NCBI GenBank assembly: GCA_016711435.1
Contig: JADJSY010000013.1
Coordinates: forward strand, 1 to 64,000
Source: Lewinellaceae bacterium
GTDB lineage: Bacteria; Bacteroidota; Bacteroidia; Chitinophagales; Saprospiraceae
Length of the DNA stretch: 64,000 bases
Direction of reading: 5' to 3'
Shown here: piece by piece, positions 26,334 to 34,386 of the stretch
Layout: each line of letters begins with the position of its first letter
Numbering within the stretch: the first letter of the stretch is position 1
Translations under genes and position numbers: made by a program
Notes under the pieces: generated by a model
Databases searched by the model: none
Told to the model about the DNA's origin: nothing
Seen by the model: only the letters and a program-made list of their open reading frames with translations

Positions 26334-27488
26334 TTAGTTTTCAGGCTTGGATTTTCCCAGTCCACTGACCCGGAAAATCCATTCGTAAACGTTGGAGACG
26401 ATTGTTTTGTCTACCAGAAACGTCAGAATTGTGGTAAATAACGTAGAACAAAGGATAATTGAGAACACAACAGACTGAATAATTTCCCCGCCCGGAATGC
26501 CCTGCTGTACCGGCAGGGAAGCCAAAACGGCGGCTCCAAGTCCTTTCGGGATCATAGTAGCCATAAATGCCGCATCTTTGGGTGACGTATCGCGGGGAAC
26601 GGCCAGTTGTACAATGGGAATACGCACCAGGAAAAGCGCACAGGTGATAATGGCGCCCAGCATTAGCATCCACCAGTCCTGCAAACGTACGGAGATGCCG
26701 ATATAAACGAAAAAGAAGGTGCGCAATAGAAAAACGGCTTCTGAAAAAAAGGCCCGCTCCTGATCGGTCAGTGAAATAGGTTTGCGGGAAATCACATTCT
26801 TCATAATGGGCGGCCCCAATACGTCGATATTGCCCAGCGTAATACCGAATGCCAGGGCTGCAATGGGGCCGGAGTAATTCAGTATTTCGACAAAGCCGTA
26901 AATGATAAAAACAAATGCCGGCGTGGTAAAAACGGTATTTTGAAGGGTGCGCATCCGGTTGAGCAGGATACTCCATAAAAAAGCGCCTGCAATACCCAGC
27001 ATGGCCGCCAGTAAAAAAGCCGCAATCATGTGGCCGGTTACAAAGGCCACGTCTACCCGGCCGATATTATAGGCGGTCAGCAGGGTCAGCGGAATGGCTA
27101 AGGTGTACACGTCGGAAAAAGCCGATTCGAGCACCAGGATGGTACTGCTGCGCTCGGTCATGTTGTATTGTTTGGCTAAGGTAGTGACCACTGCCGAAGA
27201 AGTGCCGCCCACGATGCTGCCCAGTACCAGAGAACGCAGTACGCCCAGGTCGGTATAGAAATAAGTAATGCCTGCGGCAACCAAACAACTCCCGAAAAAG
27301 TTATACGTTGTGATACGCGCAGTACCGCCCAAAGAATCAATCAAAGGTTCCAGGCGCTGGTCGATACCGCTTTCAAATAAAATAAAAACAAGGGTGATCG
27401 TGGTAAAGACAGGGCCGACCGCGCCGAAATTGGCCAGACTGACAATGCCGCCAATGGGGCCTAACAGCAGCCCGATAATAAAAGCCAT
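26334..27488 (-). CDS. Cation:proton antiporter (CPA2/KefB-like), main part, frameshifted N-terminus
   Basis: 384 residues with about ten transmembrane helices. 'GLLLGPIGGIVSLANFGAVG', 'TLVFILFESGID' and 'SIVGGTSSAVVTTLAKQ' fit the Na+/H+ exchanger family (CPA2 type): an inner-membrane transporter moving K+ or Na+ against protons. No C-terminal TrkA-N/RCK domain is present. The first helix lies in another frame (27461-27586, next entry). The join 'PDVLWLLLSG' to 'LLLGPIGG' needs one extra G near 27471, so a one-base deletion is the simplest explanation. The ATG at 27488 is internal. Confidence 0.85.
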   Translation of the reverse strand: MAFIIGLLLGPIGGIVSLANFGAVGPVFTTITLVFILFESGIDQRLEPLIDSLGGTARITTYNFFGSCLVAAGITYFYTDLGVLRSLVLGSIVGGTSSAVVTTLAKQYNMTERSSTILVLESAFSDVYTLAIPLTLLTAYNIGRVDVAFVTGHMIAAFLLAAMLGIAGAFLWSILLNRMRTLQNTVFTTPAFVFIIYGFVEILNYSGPIAALAFGITLGNIDVLGPPIMKNVISRKPISLTDQERAFFSEAVFLLRTFFFVYIGISVRLQDWWMLMLGAIITCALFLVRIPIVQLAVPRDTSPKDAAFMATMIPKGLGAAVLASLPVQQGIPGGEIIQSVVFSIILCSTLFTTILTFLVDKTIVSNVYEWIFRVSGLGKSKPEN

Positions 27489-27586
27489 AATACGTCCGGT
27501 ATCTTCGTGCGGGCAGAGAGACTGGCGAAATAGTGCGACAAAAAAATGGTAATGCCGACAAAAACAATGGTATAGGCAGTTGGCAT
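27461..27586 (-). CDS. N-terminal fragment of the cation:proton antiporter
   Basis: 41 codons from the likely true start at 27586: MPTAYTIVFVGITIFLSHYF then 'SARTKIPDVLWLLLSG', the standard first helix and loop of CPA2 antiporters. It is read out of frame from the rest because of a one-base deletion. Confidence 0.75.
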   Translation of the reverse strand: MPTAYTIVFVGITIFLSHYFASLSARTKIPDVLWLLLSGCC

Positions 27587-27635
27587 AAGCAAGGATTGAA
27601 AGGTTTGCAACTGCAAAGAAGATAAAAAAACAGCA

Positions 27636-28031
27636 ATGACATCACCCGTACTTCTTTTTGATGGCGTGTGCAACCTCTGTAACGCATCTGTGCAGTGGGT
27701 ATTACTGCACGACCGCAAAGGAATTTTTCAATTTGCCGCACTACAGTCGGAAACCGGGCAAAACCTGCTTCGGAAATGGGGCCGACCAACGCACGATTTC
27801 GACTCTGTTGTCCTGGTAGACGGCGACCGTCTCCTGCTGCATTCGGATGTACCTTTGGAGATTGTTCGCCGCATCGGCGGGGCCTGGCAAGTACTCTATG
27901 TATTCAAAATCATACCGCGCCCGCTGCGCAATGCCGTTTACCGTTGGGTGGCCCGCAACCGCTTCCGTTGGTTTGGCAGGCGCGCGGAATGTATGCTGCC
28001 CCGAAAGGAATGGAAAGAGCGGTTTATTTGA
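27636..28031 (+). CDS. DCC-family thiol-disulfide oxidoreductase-like protein (DUF393)
   Basis: 131 residues. The motif FDGVCNLCN near the N-terminus gives the family its name (DxxCxxC), and 'LQSETGQNLLRKWG' and 'DSVVLVDGDRLLLHSDV' are conserved further on. The fold is thioredoxin-like; the actual substrates are unknown. No signal peptide. It is divergent from the antiporter, with only 49 bp between the two starts, so both promoters overlap there. Confidence 0.9.
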   Translation: MTSPVLLFDGVCNLCNASVQWVLLHDRKGIFQFAALQSETGQNLLRKWGRPTHDFDSVVLVDGDRLLLHSDVPLEIVRRIGGAWQVLYVFKIIPRPLRNAVYRWVARNRFRWFGRRAECMLPRKEWKERFI

Positions 28032-28075
28032 AAATTAGTTATCAGTTATTCGTTATTGGTGTTGATAATTAAGAT
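28028..28075 (+). repeat. Copy of the GTTATTA/GTTGATAAT dispersed element
   Basis: AGTTATCAGTTATTCGTTATTGGTGTTGATAAT is the short form of an element also present at 40340-40430, 49866-49960 and 51955-52075. Confidence 0.65.
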
Positions 28076-28162
28076 TTTAAAAATTTTTTTTAAACAATTT
28101 TTTCTATATTTTAAATGCACTTATTTTTACCAAAATTTTTAATAAACTGAACTTAGATTTCC

Positions 28163-29941
28163 ATGAACAAGGCGCCAACTTTACCGAAAACACTTACAAA
28201 AATCCTCCCTTACAGTCTGCTGCTATTCGCTCTTCTGATGGGCGCCTGCAACGGCGATGAAAAAAATAAAACGACCGATGCGGTCGTCGTCCGCCTCGAA
28301 GGCGCTCCGAATAATATGAACGCATACCTCACCTCCAGCGCCTATTCGCTGTATGTGGGCAATCAGATTTTTCAGACCCTGGGAAACCTGGATCCGAATA
28401 CCCTGGAAATGAAACCTTTGATGGTAAAAGACATTCCCACCGTTCGGAACATCAGCGAGGGCGCCTACAAAGGATCGCTGGCTTATGACTTTGAAATACT
28501 GGACGAAGCCCGCTGGGATAACGGCACGCCCGTAACAGCGAACGATGTCCAGTTTTCCCTGAAAATTATTTTTCATCCGGGCCTGCCTACTCAAAATTGG
28601 AGCAGTTTTTTTCAGGCCCTGCAAGCGGTGGAAGTAGACCCTGCCAATCCGAAAAAGTTCACCGTTTACTTCAAGGAATACTACATGCTGGCATTGGAAA
28701 GCATGTGCCAGTTTTTTATTTATCCGGCTTATCATTACGACCCCAATAATCTCCTGGGGAATATCCCGCTATCCGATTTTTTAGATAAAGCAAAAATCAC
28801 AGCACTTGCAGCTACGGACAACAACCTGAAAGCATTTGTGGAAGAATTCAACCAACCCAAATACGCCAATGAAAAAAGCGCCATTTCAGGCAGCGGCCCC
28901 TATCGTTTTGAATCGATGAACGACCAAGCCGTCACCCTGCTCAAAAAGGAAAACTGGTGGGGTGATAAACTGGCTGCTGAAGTGCCAATGTTAGCCGTTT
29001 ATCCGCAAAAACTGGTGTACAGGGTGGTGAAAGACGAAGCCGCCGCCGAAAACATGCTCAAAACCGGCGATCTGGATATTGTGACCGGACTCAACGCCGC
29101 AAAGTTTATAGAGTTGAAATCCAATGCCGCCCTGACTGAAAAATATGATTTTGTCAACAACGGATCCATTCAGTACGCCCGCTGGATATTCAACCTGCGC
29201 AGCCCGAAACTGTCGGATGTGAGGGTGCGTCGTGCCCTGGCCCAGGTAGTGGATTACGATTACGCCCTCAAAACGGTGTTACAGGGCATGGCTCAGGGCA
29301 TTGTAGGCCCGGTCAATCCGGCCAAATCCTACTATGCCAAAGACCTGAAACCCTATGCGATGAATATCGCGGCGGCCCGTCAGTTGCTGGCTGAAGCCGG
29401 CTGGGCGGATACGGATGGAAACGGCGTAGTTGACAAAATGCTGGGCAATCAGAAAGTAGAAATGTCGCTCGACCTGCTGGCGCCGACGACCAATAAAATC
29501 AATGAATTAATGGCTACGAGCCTGCGCGAAACAGCGCTTCAGGCAGGCGTAAAAATCAATGTAATCGGTACGGACATCAACAAGATCACGGCGGATACCA
29601 AAAGCGGCAACTTCGAATCGGCGTTTCTGGGCGCGCAGTTGTTTCCAGGCCATATTGAACTGTATTCACGTTTTCACTCCGCCAGTCTCACACCGGCAGG
29701 CGACAACCGCACAGCATTCGCCAATGCGCGCGCCGATAGCCTGATTGTGGCAATTCGTACCACGCCGGATGAAACACAACGCAAAGAATTGTACCGGCAA
29801 ATACAACATTTGTTGTACGAAGAATTACCCGAAGTACCTTTGTTCGCACCTTTGCAACGCATCATCGTGGCCAAAAAATTCGATTACGTGTTGTCTGCCA
29901 ACCGTCCGGGTTATTACGAACAGATGTTCAAAATAAAATAA
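28163..29941 (+). CDS. ABC transporter substrate-binding lipoprotein, family 5 (peptide/oligopeptide)
   Basis: 592 residues. The signal ends in a lipobox (LLMGAC, Cys about residue 29), so it is lipid-anchored. The SBP_bac_5 signature is clear: 'YDFEILDEARWDNGTPVTAN', 'DVQFSLKIIFHPGLP', 'ISGSGPYRFESMNDQAVTLL', 'VRVRRALAQVVDYDYAL' and the C-terminal 'LYEELPEVPLFAPL'. It would capture peptides or similar solutes for an ABC importer. No permease or ATPase gene lies next to it, so its partners are elsewhere. Followed by a hairpin of GGCAAAA repeats that may end the transcript. Confidence 0.92.
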   Translation: MNKAPTLPKTLTKILPYSLLLFALLMGACNGDEKNKTTDAVVVRLEGAPNNMNAYLTSSAYSLYVGNQIFQTLGNLDPNTLEMKPLMVKDIPTVRNISEGAYKGSLAYDFEILDEARWDNGTPVTANDVQFSLKIIFHPGLPTQNWSSFFQALQAVEVDPANPKKFTVYFKEYYMLALESMCQFFIYPAYHYDPNNLLGNIPLSDFLDKAKITALAATDNNLKAFVEEFNQPKYANEKSAISGSGPYRFESMNDQAVTLLKKENWWGDKLAAEVPMLAVYPQKLVYRVVKDEAAAENMLKTGDLDIVTGLNAAKFIELKSNAALTEKYDFVNNGSIQYARWIFNLRSPKLSDVRVRRALAQVVDYDYALKTVLQGMAQGIVGPVNPAKSYYAKDLKPYAMNIAAARQLLAEAGWADTDGNGVVDKMLGNQKVEMSLDLLAPTTNKINELMATSLRETALQAGVKINVIGTDINKITADTKSGNFESAFLGAQLFPGHIELYSRFHSASLTPAGDNRTAFANARADSLIVAIRTTPDETQRKELYRQIQHLLYEELPEVPLFAPLQRIIVAKKFDYVLSANRPGYYEQMFKIK

Positions 29942-29943
29942 GA

Positions 29944-30018
29944 AAAGGGCAAAATTGCAAAGGGCAATGTAACGCATTGGTTTACATTGCTTTTTGCCTT
30001 TTGCAATTTTGCCCTTTA
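29944..30018. repeat. GGCAAAA-type hairpin, likely terminator
   Basis: AAAGGGCAAAATTGCAAAGG with CAATGTAA pairs with TTACATTG and CTTTTTGCCTTTTGCAATTT through TGCCCTTT, with a short loop around 29971-29980. Confidence 0.75.
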
Positions 30019-30057
30019 AATTAAACCATCTCTCATTCACCTATTATATTACGCACA

Positions 30058-30435
30058 ATGGCTTTTGAAGTAGAAGGGAAACTCCACCGTTTGTTCGCTA
30101 CCGAACAGAAATCGGCCAGTTTCCAGACCCGTGAATTTGTTCTTGAAATTCCCGACGGCAATTATCCGCAACTCGTTAAATTCCAGGCAGTTCAGGAGCG
30201 TTGCGCGCTGCTCGACGCTTTCAAGGAAGGAGAACGCGTCAAAGTATCATTCGACTTGCGCGGCCGCGAGTGGAACGGTAAATACCTCACCAACCTGAAT
30301 GCCTGGCGGATAGAACGCGCAGGAGAAGGGGAGGGCCAGGAAAATGCCGGAAGCGAACAGTTTCCTGCCGATCCGTTTCCGAATTATACAGATGCTCCCC
30401 CGGCTACGGGCAATTTTGATGATCTGCCTTTTTAG
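30058..30435 (+). CDS. DUF3127 protein with SSB-like acidic C-terminal tip
   Basis: 125 residues. The N-terminal 85 residues ('FEVEGKLHRLFATEQKSASF', 'REFVLEI', 'VSFDLRGREWNGKYLTNLNA') match DUF3127, a short Bacteroidota family with an OB-fold-like strand pattern. A flexible acidic/Pro-rich linker ends in NFDDLPF. Single-stranded-DNA-binding proteins end in the very similar DDIPF, which recruits repair and replication enzymes. A role as an accessory single-strand-binding protein is inferred from the tail and fold only. It appears monocistronic, followed by a repeat-rich gap. Confidence 0.82.
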   Translation: MAFEVEGKLHRLFATEQKSASFQTREFVLEIPDGNYPQLVKFQAVQERCALLDAFKEGERVKVSFDLRGREWNGKYLTNLNAWRIERAGEGEGQENAGSEQFPADPFPNYTDAPPATGNFDDLPF

Positions 30436-30750
30436 TTATTGGTTATTAGTTATGGTATAGGTGTTTCAGGCTGGAATGGTGAAGAAGTGCCAAATTCATT
30501 TTCCCATGCCGAACCAGAAACTGATAATGCGAATAATGGGTTATCAGTTATTCAACAGAGGGGGTGATTTCACCGGCTGAATTTTGATATGGATGTCAAG
30601 AATTCATTCGATTTTGGCAATTTGAAATGAATAACCAATTTGCATTTAAATGCGTAAATAACCAATACCAAGAGGAAAAGTATGCCCTCATGCAAAGGCT
30701 ATTCCAGCCTGAAACACCCTTGATAACCGATAACTAATAACTGATAACTA
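30432..30750. repeat. Long inverted repeat: GTTATTA words outside, GTGTTTCAGGCTGGAATG inside
   Basis: Left arm runs from 30434 (TTATTGGTTATTAGTTATGG, then GTGTTTCAGGCTGGAATGG). The right arm is ATTCCAGCCTGAAACACCC followed by TAACTAATAACTGATAACTA up to 30750. No gene is seen in the roughly 200-bp loop. Confidence 0.75.
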
Positions 30751-30752
30751 AC

Positions 30753-31340
30753 ATGTACAGACATTCATGGTCATTGCTATTAGGTTTGTTGCTATCCCAG
30801 GGCCTCAGTGCCCAGGCGATCTCCGGCGTGAGCAGCCGCTGGAGTGATTCTTTCGTGGAATGGGAAATATTCATTCAACCCGAAATGATTTCCGGCGAAG
30901 ACGAGCCGCCGGAGGAAGAACTGTATGGCGAATTGAAACTCCGCTGGCTCAATGTCCGCGAAGACTGGTCGGAATGGGATTTTGAACTGGGCGGCAGGCG
31001 CGGCACCATCAAACAGCGCTGGAAAGACGACCCGAGCCAATGGGAATTGCGCACCTACGACGGAGAAGTTGTTACCATGCGCACCGCCTGGGCCGGCGAT
31101 TTCGGCGAATGGCGCGTCACCGATAATTCCGTCACGCTCACGTTCAAAAGCCGCTGGACCAACCAGTTCGACGAATGGCTGGTGCAGGATACCAACCGCG
31201 GGCGTTTCTACATCTACACGATGCGCAGACAAGACCCCCGCGATTGGGCCATTGAAGATGAACTGGATGAAACCGTCTCCGATCCGATGCGCCTGGCGCT
31301 GATTTTTCTGACGATTTATAATGCGTCACCCAAGCTTTGA
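30753..31340 (+). CDS. Secreted protein with about six Trp-rich repeats, unknown family
   Basis: 195 residues. Signal peptide 1-21 (LLLGLLLSQGLSAQ). The mature protein is a series of about 25-residue units with the pattern RW-x4/6-EW-x-(V/L/I): 'SRWSDSFVEWEIFI', 'LRWLNVREDWSEWDFEL', 'QRWKDDPSQWELRTYDG', 'TAWAGDFGEWRVTDN', 'SRWTNQFDEWLVQDTN', and a last 'RRQDPRDWAIEDE'. This suggests a repetitive beta structure with stacked tryptophans. No C-terminal sorting signal, so it is probably periplasmic or freely secreted. Flanked on both sides by related inverted repeats. I do not recognise the family. Confidence 0.75.
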   Translation: MYRHSWSLLLGLLLSQGLSAQAISGVSSRWSDSFVEWEIFIQPEMISGEDEPPEEELYGELKLRWLNVREDWSEWDFELGGRRGTIKQRWKDDPSQWELRTYDGEVVTMRTAWAGDFGEWRVTDNSVTLTFKSRWTNQFDEWLVQDTNRGRFYIYTMRRQDPRDWAIEDELDETVSDPMRLALIFLTIYNASPKL

Positions 31341-31690
31341 TTTGGTTATTGGTTATCAGTTATTAGTTATCAGGGGTGTTTCAGGCTGGGATATGCGAAG
31401 GGCGTATGATTCGTTCTCCCGTCGAATCGGGGCATTTCAAATTGCTGCTTGGTATCGCGCGATGCTTATTGACGGGGTGACTTCAAGTCACCCCGTCAAT
31501 ATACGCAACGAACCAATAACCAATTCGGGAGTAGCAATGACCCTTATTTACTCATTCCAGCCTGAAACACCACCAATAACTAATAACGAATAACCAATAA
31601 CTGAGACCAAAAGGGAATAGAAATACCCGGTCAAACACCCATTCCAGCCTGAAACACCACAAATAACTAATAACGAATAACGAATAACCA
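31338..31690. repeat. Inverted repeat of the GTTTCAGGCTGG family with a 27-bp inner palindrome
   Basis: Left arm: GGTTATCAGTTATTAGTTAT, GGGTGTTTCAGGCTGGGAT (from 31342). Right arms: ATTCCAGCCTGAAACACCAC followed by TAACTAATAACGAATAACC, present twice (31554-31600 and 31640-31689). GACGGGGTGACT and its complement form a perfect hairpin at 31471-31497. No gene is supported. Confidence 0.75.
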
Positions 31691-32890
31691 ATGAGTAGAA
31701 GATCCAAGATATTCAACGATCCCGTATACGGCTTTGTTTCAGTGCCGTACGGACTGATCCTGGATCTGATTGACCACCCGTATTTTCAGCGGATGCGGCG
31801 TATTCGCCAACTCGGACTGGCCTCGTTTGTATATCCGGGCGCTCTGCATACCCGTTTCCACCATGCGTTGGGCGCCTTGCATTTGACACAGCAAAGTATT
31901 GAAGTGCTTCGTTCAAAAGGCGTTGACATCAGTGATGAAGAAGCCGAAGCCGTCGGTGTAGCCATCTTGTTGCACGATATCGGGCATGGCCCATTTTCCC
32001 ATGCACTGGAGCATACGCTGATCAATAAGCACCACGAAGAGCTGTCGGTGCTGCTGATGGAAGATTTGAACCGGCATTTCGACGGCAGACTGTCCCTGGC
32101 CATTGAAATATTCATGGATCGGTATCCGCACAAATTTTTGCACCAGCTGGTATCGGGGCAGTTGGATATGGATCGTATGGATTACCTCAACCGCGATAGT
32201 TTTTTTACCGGCGTCAGCGAGGGCGTGATCGGTTATGACCGCATTATCAAGATGCTGGCGGTACACCGGGACGAATTGGTGGTAGAGGAAAAAGGTATTT
32301 ACAGCATCGAAAAATTCCTGATTGCCCGCCGCCTGATGTACTGGCAGGTGTACCTGCATAAAACCGGCGTGGCGGCAGAACAAATGCTGATTCACACCCT
32401 GCAACGCGCCCGCGAACTGGCGCTGGAAGGAGTCCAACTGGAAGCGCCCCGGCATTTAAGCTGGTTTTTATACAGCAAACCCGGCGAAACACCCGATACG
32501 GCAGAATTGCTGAAACATTTCGTGCTGCTCGACGACCACGACATCACGGCTGCCATCAAATACTGGTCGGAAGACGCCGACTTTACCCTTTCCTTCTTGT
32601 CGACAGGGCTGCTCAACCGCCGCCTGTTGCGCCTCGAATGGTTGAGCGCACCGGTCGACTCCGAAAGGATTGCAGACATCCGGCAACAGGTAGCCGCAAA
32701 ATACGGTCCGGCAGCACAACTGGATCATATCGTATACCACGGCTCGGTCAGCAACCGGGCGTACGATGAAACCAATGAACAGATTAAAATCCTGTTCAAA
32801 AATGAAAAAGTGTGCCCGATCAGCGAGTGTTCAGATGTGCCGCTTTACACTAAATTGGTCACGAAGCACTACATTTGCTATCCGAAATGA
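31691..32890 (+). CDS. HD-domain phosphohydrolase (SAMHD1/dGTPase-like)
   Basis: 399 residues, soluble. The metal-binding HD set is present: 'TRFHHALGALHLTQ' (His about 57/58), 'LLHDIGHGPFSHALEH' (His95-Asp96) and 'SGQLDMDRMDYLNRDSFFTG' (distal Asp). The N-terminal 'IFNDPVYGFVSVP' is typical of this branch, which includes dNTP triphosphohydrolases and uncharacterised relatives; the exact substrate cannot be read from sequence. The ATG directly follows the repeat AATAACCA, with no obvious ribosome site, as usual for this phylum. Confidence 0.9.
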   Translation: MSRRSKIFNDPVYGFVSVPYGLILDLIDHPYFQRMRRIRQLGLASFVYPGALHTRFHHALGALHLTQQSIEVLRSKGVDISDEEAEAVGVAILLHDIGHGPFSHALEHTLINKHHEELSVLLMEDLNRHFDGRLSLAIEIFMDRYPHKFLHQLVSGQLDMDRMDYLNRDSFFTGVSEGVIGYDRIIKMLAVHRDELVVEEKGIYSIEKFLIARRLMYWQVYLHKTGVAAEQMLIHTLQRARELALEGVQLEAPRHLSWFLYSKPGETPDTAELLKHFVLLDDHDITAAIKYWSEDADFTLSFLSTGLLNRRLLRLEWLSAPVDSERIADIRQQVAAKYGPAAQLDHIVYHGSVSNRAYDETNEQIKILFKNEKVCPISECSDVPLYTKLVTKHYICYPK

Positions 32891-32892
32891 CT

Positions 32893-33086
32893 TTTTGATG
32901 GTTTGATAGTTTGATGGTTTGAGTGGAAGGTTTGATGGTTTGAAAGGTTTGATGGTTTGAGGTGGTAACTTAAAGCCATGAGTTACCACCTCAAACCATC
33001 AAACCTTTCAAACCATCAAACCTTCCAAACCATCAAACCCTCCCCAACCATCAAACCTTCCAAAACCATCAAACCTTTCAAACAAT
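32893..33086. repeat. GTTTGATG tandem-repeat hairpin
   Basis: Left arm iterates GGTTTGAT/GGTTTGAA. The centre is TTTGAGGTGGTAACTTAAAG, CCATGAGTTACCACCTC; the right arm iterates CAAACCATCAAACCTTTC. The same centre, with different arm lengths, occurs at 52687-52804. Confidence 0.85.
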
Positions 33087-33101
33087 ATGAGCCAATACAA
33101 C

Positions 33102-33610
33102 ATGAAATTTATCCTACCATTCTGATGGGTTTCGCGGCATCAGCCATGGCGCAATCGGGAGATGTGCCGCCCAATGCGCAACCCGGTAAATGTTATGCCA
33201 AATGCCATTTCGCAGATGTATACGAAACAACGACCGAGCAGGTAGCCGTTAAACCCGCTACCACGCAGGCCTTTATCGTGCCGGCAGAGTATGAAACAAA
33301 AACAGTATACCAGCTCGTCAAAGAAGCATCCAAACATTACGTAATGATTCCGGCGCAGTTCCAGACGTTGACAGACAGGGTGGATGTAACATCCATCAGT
33401 AAAAGCCTCGCTTCACCCGCAGCAACGGCTAAAAAATACATCATGGTCAAGCCGGAAAGCAAACGCTACATCGAAGTACCTGCCGTGTACGAAAACGTCA
33501 GCGAGCCATACATCATCGAACCGGCAACCTACCGCATCGAAGTGCTGCAACCCAGGTTCGAAACAGTGACCGATCGGATAGAAACCAAAGCGCCGCTACC
33601 AAATGGGTGA
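33102..33610 (+). CDS. Peptidoglycan-binding repeat protein, N-terminal part (two frameshifts)
   Basis: The likely start is ATG 33102 (MKFILPF), whose frame breaks near 33120. The next frame resumes MGFAASAMAQ, completing a signal peptide. The mature part contains [IV]PA-x-Y/F repeats: VPAEYETKTV, IPAQFQTLTDRV, VPAVYENVSEP, EPATYRIEV. The open frame itself begins at 32978 inside the GTTTGATG repeat, which is not a plausible start. The frame is lost again near 33595, where one G seems missing (ETKAP-ATKWVKKK expected), and continues in the next entry. Confidence 0.65.
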
Positions 33611-34287
33611 AGAAAAAAGCGGATGCCGCCTGTCTGAGCGCCAATCCCGACGATTGCCTCGTCTGGTGCTTAGTCGAAACCCCCGCAGAATACCAGACCA
33701 TTACCCGACGTGTCAACAAAGGTTGCGACGGCTCCGGCGGTGCAGATGCCGGCTGTATCAAAAGTATTGAAATTCCCGCCGTCATGGGAACCAGAACCGT
33801 GCAGAAAATAAAAACGCCCGCCACGGTGCAGGAAGAAATTATACCCGCGGAATACAAAATGGAAACAGTGCGCAGCACCGACGAATATATCACCGTGACT
33901 AAACAGGTATTAACCGTGCCGCCATCTTTCCGGGAAGAATTCATTCCCGCCGAATACAAAGCAGCTACGGCCAAGGTTGTCAAAAAGCAGGCGTCCAGCC
34001 GCACGGAAACGATCCCGCCGGAATATATTTCCGTTACCAAACGCAAGCTCGTCAAAGCGGGCGGTTTCAGCGCGTGGCGCGAAATCCTCTGCGGCGAAAA
34101 TGTAACCGGTTATAAGATCAGCGAGATTCAAACGGCCTTGAAAAAAGCCGGTTATTACACGGGAACAGCCGACAACAAAATGGGGCCGGGCACCAAAGCG
34201 GCCCTGACCAAGTTCCAGAAAGACAAAGGCCTGCCAATCGGCAATATCGACTTTGAAACGCTGAAAGCGCTGGGAGTGAATTATTAG
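33607..34287 (+). CDS. Peptidoglycan-binding repeat protein, C-terminal part
   Basis: 226 codons; the start is an artefact of the upstream frameshift. It continues the repeat (TPAEYQTITRRV, IPAEYKMETV, IPAEYKAATAKV, IPPEYISVTKRKL), so the intact protein has about ten copies of a [IV]P-x-x-[YF]-x3-T unit. The last 70 residues are a PG_binding_1 domain ('SEIQTALKKAGYYTGTADNK', 'GTKAALTKFQKDKGLPIGNI', ETLKALGV), which docks on peptidoglycan. Likely a periplasmic wall-associated protein with a stalk of beta repeats. It converges on the SPFH gene with a shared hairpin between them. Confidence 0.8.
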   Translation: MKKKADAACLSANPDDCLVWCLVETPAEYQTITRRVNKGCDGSGGADAGCIKSIEIPAVMGTRTVQKIKTPATVQEEIIPAEYKMETVRSTDEYITVTKQVLTVPPSFREEFIPAEYKAATAKVVKKQASSRTETIPPEYISVTKRKLVKAGGFSAWREILCGENVTGYKISEIQTALKKAGYYTGTADNKMGPGTKAALTKFQKDKGLPIGNIDFETLKALGVNY

Positions 34288-34386
34288 AGGGATGAGGAAT
34301 GAGGGATGAGTTAATGGACCGAACGTGAATGCGAAATAATTTCGTTCGGTCATTTCATTCCTCATTCCTCATTCTTCATCCCTTAT
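34288..34386. terminator. Bidirectional terminator-like hairpin of ATGAGGA repeats
   Basis: Left GAGGGATGAGGAATGAGGGA, right TCATTCCTCATTCCTCATTC, with a nested GGACCGAACG/CGTTCGGTC stem. It lies between convergent genes and runs into the stop codon of the SPFH gene. Confidence 0.7.

Noticed and set aside
31338..31690. CRISPR-like array (regular repeats near 31.3-31.7 and 32.9-33.1 kb)
   Set aside because: Units are 7-10 bp without spacers of constant length, and no cas genes are near; these are short tandem repeats.
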